A stretch of DNA of 64,000 nucleotides from Acetobacter musti (GTDB lineage: Bacteria; Pseudomonadota; Alphaproteobacteria; Acetobacterales; Acetobacteraceae). The notes under the pieces were generated by a model that searched no databases, had not been told where the DNA came from, and saw nothing but the letters and a program-made list of their open reading frames with translations. Where the stretch lies: the NCBI RefSeq assembly GCF_011516835.1, contig NZ_WOTB01000003.1:62001-126000 (forward strand), in the 5' to 3' direction. Positions 50,876 through 60,486 of the stretch are shown here, piece after piece. Numbering within the stretch: the stretch's first letter is position 1; every line of letters begins with the position of its first letter. The translations under genes were made by a program, and so were the position numbers.

Positions 50876-51739
50876 TCAGCCGAAGAGCTGTGAGACGAGA
50901 GAAGTGCTGCCGGATGACAGACCGAAGAGGCTGAGTGCCGGATCTGTGCTTCCGTCCGAACCATACAGGGAGAGCACTGTGTTGGTCTTGGTTACAGTCT
51001 GCGGGGTTATCTGCAGCATTCCCAGGTAGCGTTCCGCGTATTGCTGGATTTTTTCCGATGACGAAAAATCCGAAAGGTCGACGCTTTTTGTCAGGAGCCG
51101 CTTCTGCTCGTCATAATCGAGGGCGCCGAACTCTGTCGGATTAAACCCGCTTACTGTTTCGACGACTTTCAGCAGTTTGCTGTCTGACATGATATCATTG
51201 AGCGTCATGCTGCCGCTCATGACGCGTGAGAAATACAGAGCATATCCCACCCCTGATACGGTGCCTGTTGTAGAATCGGAGCTCTCCAGGGAAGTCTCGT
51301 ACTGGCTCATTTCATAACTGGATACGGTCGATTCCAGCTCGGTCGGGTCAGAAAACGGCGTGGACGAAGACGTTGAAGACGCCGATGAGGACGTTTCGTT
51401 CCATGCGGCAAAGGCTTTAGCGAATTTGAGCCATGTCGCGTTGCCGGATTTTGCTGCGACCGATGTCGATGATGTCGGGTCCTGTGTCAGCAGATCTTTC
51501 ACCAGGGCGGTCTCACCCTGGATGGAGCTCAGACCATACGCGCCCAGCACGACAGCCAGAGCCTTGTAGTTCTTCATCAGAGCGGACGCGGAGGTAATGG
51601 TCGACGCGTCGTTCTCGAAAGACGTGACGTAATTGGAAACAGTAGCATCCGTTTTTGCGTAAGTCGTGGCGGCCTTTGCCTCGTCTTTTTCGTCGAGAAT
51701 ATAGGTCGCAACTGGTGATAGTCCTGAAATGCCGGACAT
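50876..51739 (-). CDS. DUF1217-family protein, flagellum-associated
   Basis: 287 residues. GISGLSPVATYILDEKDEAKAATTYAKTDA, then YFSRVMSGSMTLNDIMSDSKL, matches DUF1217, a family found beside flagellar genes in alphaproteobacteria. No other flagellar gene is visible here. Ser/Thr-rich middle linker (about 120-160). ATG 51739 is chosen for GGAGG eight bases upstream. Function not established; axial or hook-associated structural protein is one possibility. Confidence 0.75.
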   Translation of the reverse strand: MSGISGLSPVATYILDEKDEAKAATTYAKTDATVSNYVTSFENDASTITSASALMKNYKALAVVLGAYGLSSIQGETALVKDLLTQDPTSSTSVAAKSGNATWLKFAKAFAAWNETSSSASSTSSSTPFSDPTELESTVSSYEMSQYETSLESSDSTTGTVSGVGYALYFSRVMSGSMTLNDIMSDSKLLKVVETVSGFNPTEFGALDYDEQKRLLTKSVDLSDFSSSEKIQQYAERYLGMLQITPQTVTKTNTVLSLYGSDGSTDPALSLFGLSSGSTSLVSQLFG

Positions 51740-51965
51740 CAGGCCGCCTCCGCATCGACCGCATTTTGCGGTCATCGTGTGAACAGGTATGCAGACAGTG
51801 AAATATTGGGATTAACAATGGGTTAAGAAGACTGTCCGGCCATTGTGCGAACTTCACGCCGCGGGCATTTCATTTCGGTCTTGGCGGGCGTCTTATTTCT
51901 TGCTTGAGTGCAACGAACCCTCCTGAATCATCAGCGTTCGGAGAGGAAACGGGCAGGAGCAACCA

Positions 51966-53474
51966 TTGGCCGACAAACGCGACGGACAGCCAGGACAGGA
52001 CCCAGCCACTCAGAACATTCCGGAAACACAGTCTGGAACCGGTCTGTTTTCGCACTACCGGAACGGCCATTTTTTTTGCGAACTGACGAACAGCGACGGC
52101 ACGCCTGATCCCCAGATTGATCTGATCCGCAGCCGGCTTGATGCTCTTCCCCTCAATGACCTCCGTAACCGGGCCAGGCAGGCCGAGCAGGAGCTCTACA
52201 ATCTTGGAATAACCTTTACGGTCTACTCGGAACGGGATGCTATTGACCGTATTCTGCCCTTTGATCTGGTGCCGCGCATTCTGACTCAGGCGGAGTGGCG
52301 GCATGTCGATGCAGGCGTAAAACAGCGTGTACGGGCGCTGAACATGTTTCTGTGGGACATCTACCACGATCAGAAAATCCTGAATGACGGTATTATCCCG
52401 CGCGATCTCGTTGTCGGTAATGCAAACTACTGTCCCGCTATGATCGGTCTCGATGTTCCGGGCGGCACATACGTTCATGTCAGTGGCACCGACCTGGTTC
52501 GTGACGACAGCGGCAGATTCCTGGTACTGGAAGACAATGCCCGCACGCCGTCCGGCGTGTCCTACGTCATCGAGAACCGGCACACGACGCTGCGTGTCAT
52601 GCCGGATATTGCGTCAGGTATCGATCTGATGCCCGTTGATGAATATGGCGTGCATCTGCAGAACGCTCTTGCCGAACTGGCTCCCGGAGGTGTGGACGAC
52701 CCACAGGTGGTTCTGCTGTCTCCGGGTATCTACAATTCCGCCTATTTCGAACATGTTTTCCTCGCCCGGGAGATGGGCGTGCCGCTGGTGGAAGGTCGCG
52801 ATCTCGTCACCGAAAATGATCGTGTCTATATGCGCACGACTGCGGGCCTGCGTCCGGTGCACTCCATATATCGTCGGCTGAATGACGACTTTCTTGATCC
52901 GGAAGCTTTCGATCCCACCAGTATGCTCGGTGTGCCGGGGCTGGTCGAAGCGTATCGCAAGGGTAACGTGACCATTGCGAACGCGATCGGCACGGGTGTG
53001 GCGGACGATAAGGCCGTTTATGCGTATATGCCGCGTATCATTCGCTATTATCTCGCGGAAGAGCCTATTCTCTCCAATGTCGAGACCCATATCTGCGCGG
53101 AACCTGAAGGACTGGCCTACACGCTCGCGAACCTGAACAATCTGGTTGTCAAACCGGTTGGTGAATCCGGCGGATACGGGCTGATCATCGGGCCTCATGC
53201 CACGAAAGAAGAGCTGGCTGAATTCAGAACCAAACTGGAGGCCGATCCGTCAAACTATATCAGCCAGCCGGTCATCAGTCTTTCCGTTTCGCCCACGCTC
53301 TGTGAGGACGGTCTCGAACCGAGGCATGTCGATCTTCGTCCGTTTGCCGTAACCGGGAAATCGACCTGGGTGCTTCCTGGCGGCTTGTCCCGGGTCGCGC
53401 TCCGGCGCGGTTCGCTCGTCGTCAATTCGTCGCAGGGCGGTGGCTCCAAGGACACATGGGTACTCGCGCAATGA
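51966..53474 (+). CDS. Circularly permuted ATP-grasp protein
   Basis: 502 residues; TTG start with AGGAGC six bases upstream. The family is a cpATP-grasp type 2: RDAIDRILPFDLVPRIL-type, ALNMFLWDIYHDQKILNDG, FLVLEDNARTPSGVSYV, GYGLIIGPHATKEE. Linked to peptide-like bond formation with the alpha-E protein downstream (four-base overlap). Product unknown; the pair is widespread in bacteria, sometimes with a transglutaminase-like protein, absent here. Confidence 0.88.
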   Translation: MADKRDGQPGQDPATQNIPETQSGTGLFSHYRNGHFFCELTNSDGTPDPQIDLIRSRLDALPLNDLRNRARQAEQELYNLGITFTVYSERDAIDRILPFDLVPRILTQAEWRHVDAGVKQRVRALNMFLWDIYHDQKILNDGIIPRDLVVGNANYCPAMIGLDVPGGTYVHVSGTDLVRDDSGRFLVLEDNARTPSGVSYVIENRHTTLRVMPDIASGIDLMPVDEYGVHLQNALAELAPGGVDDPQVVLLSPGIYNSAYFEHVFLAREMGVPLVEGRDLVTENDRVYMRTTAGLRPVHSIYRRLNDDFLDPEAFDPTSMLGVPGLVEAYRKGNVTIANAIGTGVADDKAVYAYMPRIIRYYLAEEPILSNVETHICAEPEGLAYTLANLNNLVVKPVGESGGYGLIIGPHATKEELAEFRTKLEADPSNYISQPVISLSVSPTLCEDGLEPRHVDLRPFAVTGKSTWVLPGGLSRVALRRGSLVVNSSQGGGSKDTWVLAQ

Positions 53475-54520
53475 CCACCACTGTTGATCCGATCGCCACC
53501 GTCCCGCTTCCGCTCCTGTCCCGCTATGCCGAATGCACGATGTGGCTTGCGCGTTATATGGAGCGGATCGAGAATCTCGCACGAATCATCGATGTTACCG
53601 AGACGTTTGTCCGGAGCGGCGCGTCGGATGGCTGGCGGGCCATTGTGCAGATCAATGCCGATGAGGAGCGCTTTTTCGCTACCCATGATGCGGCGACGGC
53701 CAGAAGCGTGATTACATTTTATACGATCGATACGGAGAACCCGACATCGATTGTCTCTCTCGCCCATGCGGCGCGGGAAAACGCGCGGTCGCTGCGTCCG
53801 GTCATTTCGACGGAAATGTGGTCCCAGCTCAACATTTTCACAAAGTTCATCCGTGGCCTGAACCGGGAAGATATCCGTCCGAGCGAGATTTCGCAGCTCT
53901 GTGCGCGCATTAAGCAGGACTGTCAGACCCATACGGGGATTACCGAAGGCACGTTCTATCGGGATCAGGCGAGTATTTTCTACAATGCGGGTCGTCATCT
54001 GGAGCGGGCCGATCAGATTACCCGGCTGATCGACATCAAATATCACACGCTGCTGCCGTCGGAAGCGGGTGTCGGTTCGGAAGTCGATATCAGCCAGTGG
54101 TCAGCCGTTCTGCGTTCCGCTGCCGGCTATCATGCTTATCGTCGTGTCATGACGGCTGATATCCGGCCATCCAGCATTGTCGGGTTTCTGCTCAAGAGCG
54201 AGGCGTTTCCGCGTTCGCTTTCCACCAATCTCCGTCATCTGCATGGCAATCTCACACAGTTGCGACGGGATTATAATCTCCGGGGCGCGTCCAGGATTGT
54301 CGGGCGGGTCGAGCATCTGCGAAATATTCTTGATCAGCAGACGGCCACCGAGATCATTGTGAGGGGTCTGCATGAGTTCAATGACTGGATTCAGAGCGAG
54401 TTACAGGACATCCAGAGAGAAATAGCGAATGTGTTCTGGCCCGCACCCGGTCTGGCTGCCGTCGACGCAAAGATCTCTCAGCCGGAACCGGTGACGGGTC
54501 AGACTCAGTCACAATCCTGA
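53471..54520 (+). CDS. Alpha-E domain protein
   Basis: 349 residues. All-helical alpha-E family: LSRYAECTMWLARYMERIENLARIIDV-type N-terminus, FYRDQASIFYNAGRHLERADQITRLIDIKYHTLLP, then HNLRHLHGNL-type helices. Invariably next to a cpATP-grasp gene, and overlaps it here (ATGA). Thought to modify or bind the ATP-grasp product; no enzymatic role proven. Confidence 0.88.
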   Translation: MTTTVDPIATVPLPLLSRYAECTMWLARYMERIENLARIIDVTETFVRSGASDGWRAIVQINADEERFFATHDAATARSVITFYTIDTENPTSIVSLAHAARENARSLRPVISTEMWSQLNIFTKFIRGLNREDIRPSEISQLCARIKQDCQTHTGITEGTFYRDQASIFYNAGRHLERADQITRLIDIKYHTLLPSEAGVGSEVDISQWSAVLRSAAGYHAYRRVMTADIRPSSIVGFLLKSEAFPRSLSTNLRHLHGNLTQLRRDYNLRGASRIVGRVEHLRNILDQQTATEIIVRGLHEFNDWIQSELQDIQREIANVFWPAPGLAAVDAKISQPEPVTGQTQSQS

Positions 54521-54670
54521 CAGGCTGCTGGCTCGCGGGTCTGACGAAAAGCTGATCAGACGGCGATTCTGCAAGGCCGCATGAGCGAAAATTGCCCGCC
54601 CCGGATAAAATAAACGGGACTGCGGGGATTCGGGTGGGCAACCGGCGCATGGTGTTTCTATTATACCGTC

Positions 54671-55390
54671 ATGAACATGCTTGCCCCTGTCCGGACCAGG
54701 ATCGGCGTCGAAGTTATCTTTGACTTCGTCTGTCCCTGGTGTTGCCTGGGGATTGAAACGGCGGTTGCAGCTTTCCGGGACAGGCAGGACGTTGAGGTCA
54801 CCTTTCGCTGGCGTCCGTTTATTCTGAATCCGACAATTCCGCCGGGTGGGACTGATTTCGCGACCTGGCTTCGCGGAAGACATGGCGGTGAGGAGCGGGC
54901 CGGGCGTTTTCTGCGGCTTATTGAAGCGCAGGGGCGCGAACTGGGTAAGATTCTTCATTTCGACCGGATCAGACAGGTTCCTCCGACGATGGATGCCCAC
55001 CGTCTTGTTGCCTGGGCGTCATCGAGAGGAGACTGTACGGGACTCGTGCTCGGGATTTTCGATGCCTATTTCAGGAATGGCTCCGATATCGGCAACCCGG
55101 TAATCCTCGCGTATATCGCGGAACAGCATGGGTTCGACCCGGAGCTTGCGCTGCATTTCCTCACGGGCCGGACCCTGATCGGGACTGTCACGTCTGATCA
55201 GCTGAGTGCCCAGAGGGCGGGTATTAATGGCGTGCCATCCATCATTATCGACGGCCTCGCCATGACGGGTGTTCATGACGCGCGGGTTCTGTGCCGGCTC
55301 CTGGATGCGGCACTGGCCGCGATGCCTGCGGCCGGCATGGATGCCAGGGAGACCTGGAGCGCCGGTCCGGGTCCGTTTCAGGCGGTCTGA
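54671..55390 (+). CDS. DsbA-family oxidoreductase (FrnE-like)
   Basis: 239 residues. The CPWC active site is at residues 21-24 (DFVCPWCCLG), and the DsbA insertion contains RWRPFILNPTIPPGG, HRLVAWASSRG and the cis-Pro-type GVPSIIIDG. FrnE/HCCA-isomerase-like DsbA enzymes shuffle disulfides in the cytoplasm. No signal peptide is seen. Confidence 0.85.
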   Translation: MNMLAPVRTRIGVEVIFDFVCPWCCLGIETAVAAFRDRQDVEVTFRWRPFILNPTIPPGGTDFATWLRGRHGGEERAGRFLRLIEAQGRELGKILHFDRIRQVPPTMDAHRLVAWASSRGDCTGLVLGIFDAYFRNGSDIGNPVILAYIAEQHGFDPELALHFLTGRTLIGTVTSDQLSAQRAGINGVPSIIIDGLAMTGVHDARVLCRLLDAALAAMPAAGMDARETWSAGPGPFQAV

Positions 55391-56358
55391 CTGTCACCCT
55401 CTTCCGCCGTTTCGGCCTGCCTGGCAAATCGTTTCGCCATCCAGGCGCAGACAAAGAGCTGAATCTGATGATAGAGCATCAGCGGCAGCACGACGAAACC
55501 CACACTTGCCGCCGGGAACAGCACGTTCGCCATTGGCACACCGGACGCCAGGGTTTTCTTTGATCCGCAGAAAACGATAGCGACCTCGTCTTCACGCGAG
55601 AATCCGAGCAGGCGGCTGCCGATTGTTGTCACGGTGAGCACGACAGCCAGAAGCGCCGTGTCCACCACGGCGATGACGGCGAGCTGTTCCAGCGGCAGGC
55701 GGTGCCAGAGTCCCTGCACGATCGCCTCACTGAAGGCTGTGTAGACCACGATCAGGATTGATCCGCGATCGGTCATGGAAAGCAGTTTCTTGTTTCTGTG
55801 CGCCCAGCCACCGATCCATGGCTGCAGCAGCTGGCCTGCCACGAACGGCAGCAGCAGCTGCAGAACGATGCTCATCACGCCGCCTGACTGCGCGCCGTGC
55901 TTCGCGAGCACGAGGCCGACGAGAACGGGTGTGATGAAGATGCCCGCGATATTGGAGGCTGTTGCGGAGCATACGGCTGCCGGCACGTTTCCGCGTCCGA
56001 TTGATGTGAAGGCGATCGAGGACTGAACGGTCGAGGGCAGGCAGCACAGGAAGAGCACGCCCATCCAGACGTCGTCGAGCAGAAGGCCAGGGGCGAGCGC
56101 GTGGAGCGCAAGGCCCAGAAGCGGGAATAACACGAAAGTGCATGCAAGGATGGTCAGATGCAGCCGCCATGCTGTCAGGCCGTTCAGCACGGCCGCCCGT
56201 GAGAGGCGGGCGCCCTGAAGAAAGAACATGATGGCGATCACGATGACGGCGAGCCACTGAAAGATCGGAACAGCGGCGCCGTGACAGGGCAGAATCGTGG
56301 CGATGATCAGCGTGGCAATCAGGCTGAGCAGAAACGGGTCCGGCTTGAACGGCATCAT
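55378..56358 (-). CDS. Bile acid:sodium symporter family (BASS) transporter
   Basis: About 326 residues from ATG 56358 (a farther start at 56397 is possible). Eight to ten hydrophobic segments and the signatures LGLALHALAPGLLL, FLCCLPSTVQSSIAFTSIGRGN and a C-terminal FCGSKKTLASGVPMANVLFP match the PSE/BASS-type DUF4137 family of inner-membrane organic-anion transporters. Substrate unknown. The 3' end overlaps the DsbA gene by 13 bp on the other strand. Confidence 0.85.
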   Translation of the reverse strand: MMPFKPDPFLLSLIATLIIATILPCHGAAVPIFQWLAVIVIAIMFFLQGARLSRAAVLNGLTAWRLHLTILACTFVLFPLLGLALHALAPGLLLDDVWMGVLFLCCLPSTVQSSIAFTSIGRGNVPAAVCSATASNIAGIFITPVLVGLVLAKHGAQSGGVMSIVLQLLLPFVAGQLLQPWIGGWAHRNKKLLSMTDRGSILIVVYTAFSEAIVQGLWHRLPLEQLAVIAVVDTALLAVVLTVTTIGSRLLGFSREDEVAIVFCGSKKTLASGVPMANVLFPAASVGFVVLPLMLYHQIQLFVCAWMAKRFARQAETAEEGDSQTA

Positions 56359-56452
56359 ATTTTCCAAATCGATCAGGGCGGACGCGGCGTCGTGCATCTC
56401 ACTGCGCGGTGTGATTGCGAACCGCCGCCATTTGGGCCACGTTTAGCGACAA

Positions 56453-57403
56453 ATGGAACACTTAGCTATTCATCCCCGCAGGCCGTCGCGATACCGTTAC
56501 CGCCTGTCCGTTGCTGTCATTTCTGGCCTGTGCGTGGCCGGAATTCTGCTGCCATCCGCTTTGCGAGCTGCTCCTGTTCCTGCCGAGTGTGCGCGGGTTA
56601 CTCACGGGAATGCAGGCAGTGCCACGGGCGAGATCATTCTGGACCGTGTCACGGTGACATCGGGTTCCGGCGGAGACGTGCTTATGGCGACACGCCAGAC
56701 ATTCTCCGGAGCCGGTGCGGAGAGCGGTCAGGAACTCGCCGATGCGGCCTCTGTTCTGCTGCTGGCTGCGTTTACGGGGCACCATAATGCCGCCTGTTCG
56801 GGCTGGCTTGAGGCGGAGGGAAGAGCTGCCGAGAAAGCGCTCGCCGGCAGCCACAATCTCGACATGAGCTGGAGCGGAGCGGATATCCGGCATGGAAAGC
56901 TCCATGTCAGCGTCGGCACGGCGCATCTCGCGCTGAAAAACAGTGGTGCCGATGCGAATGCCGCTCTGTCCTTCGATGGTGTTTCGGTCAGCGGGATGAC
57001 TGCTCAGTCTCTGATGCCATCGACCGCCAGCGCCAGTTTCAGCCTGCCATCCGATGAACTCGCGTCGCTCATGGCTGCCACGGCGGGAAAATCGGCCAGT
57101 CTTCCGGCTGTGCATGCGACCATCCATTCTCTCACCGCGCAGCGGGATACGATCGTACTTTCCGGAAATGGTCGTGCGACGCTGACGGGTGAGACCGGAA
57201 GCACGTCGGCGGGCGGTCATCTTGAAGTCCGTGATATCAGCGCCCTGATTGATCGTGCCCGCCAGGATAATCAGATGAAACTGGCGGCGGCTCTGATCCT
57301 GGCCCGCATGGTCAGTCATAAGATTACTGATGGAAATGCCTGGGACACCACATGGGAAGGCGGTATTCTGACGGTCAACGGCGTGCCTCTTCCCCTGAAG
57401 TGA
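56453..57403 (+). CDS. Exported protein, DUF2125-like
   Basis: 316 residues with a basic N-terminus and a signal peptide (about 18-40). The long beta-rich body and the ending TTWEGGILTVNGVPLPL resemble DUF2125/AsmA-type periplasmic proteins of alphaproteobacteria. No active-site motif is seen. Downstream of a divergent transporter gene; role unknown. Confidence 0.65.
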   Translation: MEHLAIHPRRPSRYRYRLSVAVISGLCVAGILLPSALRAAPVPAECARVTHGNAGSATGEIILDRVTVTSGSGGDVLMATRQTFSGAGAESGQELADAASVLLLAAFTGHHNAACSGWLEAEGRAAEKALAGSHNLDMSWSGADIRHGKLHVSVGTAHLALKNSGADANAALSFDGVSVSGMTAQSLMPSTASASFSLPSDELASLMAATAGKSASLPAVHATIHSLTAQRDTIVLSGNGRATLTGETGSTSAGGHLEVRDISALIDRARQDNQMKLAAALILARMVSHKITDGNAWDTTWEGGILTVNGVPLPLK

Positions 57404-57529
57404 CGCCCCCCTGCCCCGGATTTACCCCGGCTGGTCCGAAATTGCAGCGTGAACGAACCTCGGCCATGCTGCGGCCATAAATTCGGGCGATTCGGATTCA
57501 TCTCGCCTTTCTGACAGGAGACCTTACGT

Positions 57530-58414
57530 ATGCGGGCTCGCCGTTTTCCCCGGCTTTCCCTTTACCCGGCAACTGCCTGTATGGCGGCTGCCCTGAGTTT
57601 GTTCGGTCTTCCGGCGAAGGGGCGCGCTGCCACGGAAACTCAGCAGGCTCTTGTGGATAAGGCCACGCTTGCCGTGCAGGACGTGTTCAGTGGTGCCCAG
57701 ACCACTGATCGCGTTTATCGTTATCTTGGAAAGGCCCGGGCGGTCATGGTCTGTCCGTCCGTTTTCCGGATGTCGATTGGAATCGGAGGCTCTGGCGGCG
57801 GGTGTGTGCTGCTGTCGCGGGATGCGCGGGGATCATGGTCGGACCCGGCTTTTTACAGACTTGGTTCCGCTTCTCTGGGCTTTCAGCTCGGTGTTCAGTC
57901 GTCTGAAATCCTGTTCTTCGTGATGACCGATCGCGGTCTGCAGGCTCTTCTGGATAGTCAGTTTCAGTTCGGTGCCAATGCCAACGCGTCCTTTGCGACG
58001 ATGGGTGGCGGAATTGAAAGTGGGACGGCCGGACGCACCAATACGGACATCATGGCGATTCAGAAATCCTCCGGTCTTTTTGCCGGCATCTCTCTTGGCG
58101 GATCGAAGCTGACGGTCGACAGCGATGCGAACCGTGCTTACTACAATCAGATCGTCGGTCCGACCGAGATCGTCATTTCAATGCGGGTCAACAACACGAG
58201 CGCTGATCCGTTGCGTGAAATTCTGACCCGCTACAGCACAGCAGCGACATCAGCAGCCGCGACGACCGGAGCCGCCACTGCCGGAACGACGACAGCGCCG
58301 GCGGACGGTCCGACATCTCTTACGCCGGCCTATACGCCGCCAGCTTCTTCCGGGGCCGGGGGCGCTATCCAGTCTCAGTCACTGCCTCCGGTGACTTCAG
58401 GCAAACAATACTGA
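57530..58414 (+). CDS. Exported SYLF-domain lipid-binding protein
   Basis: 294 residues. Signal peptide with AALSLFGLPAKGRA; SYLF/Ysc84-type domain at about 40-230: KATLAVQDVF, KARAVMVCPSVFRMSIGIGGSGGGCVLLSR, DPAFYRLGSASLGFQLGVQSSEILFFVMT. The C-terminus is an Ala/Thr/Pro-rich tail. SYLF proteins bind phosphoinositides or other lipids; in bacteria they are poorly understood. GAGACC lies just upstream of the start. Confidence 0.85.
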   Translation: MRARRFPRLSLYPATACMAAALSLFGLPAKGRAATETQQALVDKATLAVQDVFSGAQTTDRVYRYLGKARAVMVCPSVFRMSIGIGGSGGGCVLLSRDARGSWSDPAFYRLGSASLGFQLGVQSSEILFFVMTDRGLQALLDSQFQFGANANASFATMGGGIESGTAGRTNTDIMAIQKSSGLFAGISLGGSKLTVDSDANRAYYNQIVGPTEIVISMRVNNTSADPLREILTRYSTAATSAAATTGAATAGTTTAPADGPTSLTPAYTPPASSGAGGAIQSQSLPPVTSGKQY

Positions 58415-58443
58415 TATCCGGGCCAGCAGTTATGGGGCGGCGA

Positions 58444-59502
58444 TTATGGATGCGTAACGGATGGTGCCATGTCCGCGCCGGAGCCCCGCACGGTGCGTAA
58501 CGCGGAGACATTCCGATTATGCTCGTTGAGGGATGGCGTGAACCTGTGTGTCCCGTCACCTGCCGCGACGAAGTAAAGGTCGTCGCCTGGCGCCGGGTGA
58601 GCCACTGCTTCGAGTGAGGCAAGGCCCGGTGAACAGATCGGTGTGGGGGGCAGACCGGCGGTTACATATGTATTGTAGGGGCTCTGAATGCCCATGTCAG
58701 CATGAGTGAGCGCGCGTCCGAGCCGTCCGGCACCGTCGGTCAGTGCGTAAATCGTCGTCGGGTCCGCCTGGAGTTTCATCCCGAGGCGCAGTCTGTTGAG
58801 AAAGACCCGGGCCACATGGGGCCTTTCCGCCGGGAGGCCTGTCTCTTTTTCGACGATGGACGCCAGGATAACCATCTGTTCCGGGTCCTGCAGTCCTGCC
58901 GAAGGATCGCGATTTTCCCAGACATGAGAGACCGCACGCTGCATCGCCAGCTTCATTCGTGCGACGAGTGCGCCGCGTCCTGTATTGCGCAGATAATAAT
59001 AGGTCTGTGGCAGGACGTCGCCTTCCGGAAGCGTGTCGATTTTGCCGCTCAGAAGAGGCGCTTCGTTCAGCACCGTGAGGATCTGTTTTGCCGCGAGGCC
59101 TTCGGGGATTGTAATCGGATGTCTGACAGGCTGTCCGTGCCGCAATACGTTCAGAAGATCGCGCATCGATCCATACGCGGGAAACTGTAATTCCGCCGCG
59201 TGCAGTTGTCCTTCGCGTCGTGTCAGGGCGATGGCCGCGCGAAATATCCAGACATCCGGCATGTCATTCCGCAGCGCCCCGCCCTCCTGAAGTGCAGCGA
59301 TAGTGCTGGCATAACCGCCTGGCGGGATGACCAGCGCTTTTGTTTCGGGCAGTGGGCCGGGGGCGGAATATCGCCAGTAACCGATACCCGGGACGGCTCC
59401 GGCAGCAAGCAGGCCGCCCCCGATGACGGCTGAAAGGATACGGCGCCGGCGTTTTTGCCGTGATTTCACCGCATCCGGTTTTTTCCTGGCTGCTCTCGTC
59501 AA
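58444..59502 (-). CDS. mltG: Endolytic transglycosylase MltG
   Basis: 352 residues. Basic N-terminus, one transmembrane segment (about 20-42), then a LysM-like and YceG/MltG domain with the catalytic Glu218 in ILASIVEKETG (the same number as in E. coli MltG), followed by FLNRLRLGMKLQADPTTIYAL. It cuts nascent glycan strands to stop peptidoglycan elongation. TTG start overlaps the epimerase stop (TTGA). Confidence 0.93.
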   Translation of the reverse strand: MTRAARKKPDAVKSRQKRRRRILSAVIGGGLLAAGAVPGIGYWRYSAPGPLPETKALVIPPGGYASTIAALQEGGALRNDMPDVWIFRAAIALTRREGQLHAAELQFPAYGSMRDLLNVLRHGQPVRHPITIPEGLAAKQILTVLNEAPLLSGKIDTLPEGDVLPQTYYYLRNTGRGALVARMKLAMQRAVSHVWENRDPSAGLQDPEQMVILASIVEKETGLPAERPHVARVFLNRLRLGMKLQADPTTIYALTDGAGRLGRALTHADMGIQSPYNTYVTAGLPPTPICSPGLASLEAVAHPAPGDDLYFVAAGDGTHRFTPSLNEHNRNVSALRTVRGSGADMAPSVTHP

Positions 59503-60377
59503 AATTCAGCGACTTTCACGGACCAGCATGCTTCCCATTCCTCCTCTGGCTGGAGGTGGAACAGGCCCGGCTTGTCGCGGAATTCACCGCTGAAGCCCTG
59601 CGGCGTCGCCATGCCATGCCATGGCTCGATGCAGAGAAAAGGCGCGCCTGGCTTTGTCCACACGCCCAGTTCGGGAAATGCCTGCCAGGACAGACGAAGT
59701 CCGCAGCGCCCTGGCTGTCCGAAAACGACTGACCGGCTTCTGATCCGGTCGAAAATCACGGCGTCATCGATGAAGAGGGAATCGTCGAGAGGCAGCTCCC
59801 GTCCGATGACGGGCGTGGGATAAGCCGCCGCCGCCAGCAGACCGCCAGAGACTCTCCGGATCGGTTCCGGTTCGGCTTCTTCAAAGACCAGGCGATATTC
59901 GTCTCTCACGTCGCCCGGGTGCAGAGGCCAGCGGAAAGCCGGATGGGCGCCAAGGGACGCGTGCAAGCTCCTGTTCTCGTCGGGATTGCGCACTGTGTAG
60001 CGGACGGTCAGTTCACCATCGCTGATTGTATAGGCGATCCACAGACGAAAGCGGAACGGGAACATGGCGAGACTCTGCTCATCTTCATGCAGTTCCAGCA
60101 CACACCCGTTCTCCGTCGTCTCTGACAGACGGAAGACGCGATCCCTGGCGAAACCGTGCTGGGTCATATGATATGATTTGCCGTTGATCGTCGCTGTATC
60201 CTCGGGCAGACGCCCGACGATTGGAAATAACACCGGTGAATGGCGGCGCCATTCCGGGCCTGCGTTCCAGAGCAGTTCCGTGCCGTCGCTCTGTGTCAGT
60301 GAAACCAGTTCGGCGCCTTTTATGGACACCGCAGCCCTCAGCGATGCGTCGCCGAACGTGTGAATCTCTGTGCCCAT
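59499..60377 (-). CDS. Aldose 1-epimerase family protein
   Basis: 292 residues from ATG 60377 with GGAGGAA five bases upstream. The galactose-mutarotase-like beta-sandwich has SPVLFPIVGRLP, HMTQHGFARDRVF, LGAHPAFRWPLHPG and CIEPWHGMATPQG; the conserved catalytic His and Glu lie in those segments. It interconverts alpha and beta anomers of sugars. It overlaps mltG, which follows. Confidence 0.88.
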   Translation of the reverse strand: MGTEIHTFGDASLRAAVSIKGAELVSLTQSDGTELLWNAGPEWRRHSPVLFPIVGRLPEDTATINGKSYHMTQHGFARDRVFRLSETTENGCVLELHEDEQSLAMFPFRFRLWIAYTISDGELTVRYTVRNPDENRSLHASLGAHPAFRWPLHPGDVRDEYRLVFEEAEPEPIRRVSGGLLAAAAYPTPVIGRELPLDDSLFIDDAVIFDRIRSRSVVFGQPGRCGLRLSWQAFPELGVWTKPGAPFLCIEPWHGMATPQGFSGEFRDKPGLFHLQPEEEWEACWSVKVAEF

Positions 60378-60486
60378 AAGGGTTCCTCCGGAGTGTTGAT
60401 CCGGAAACCTGTATGGAGCATTCAGCGCAGATCGTAAAACCTGGGTGCCGGCGCCTCGGCAGGAAGGGAGGTTGGCCGGACCGTGC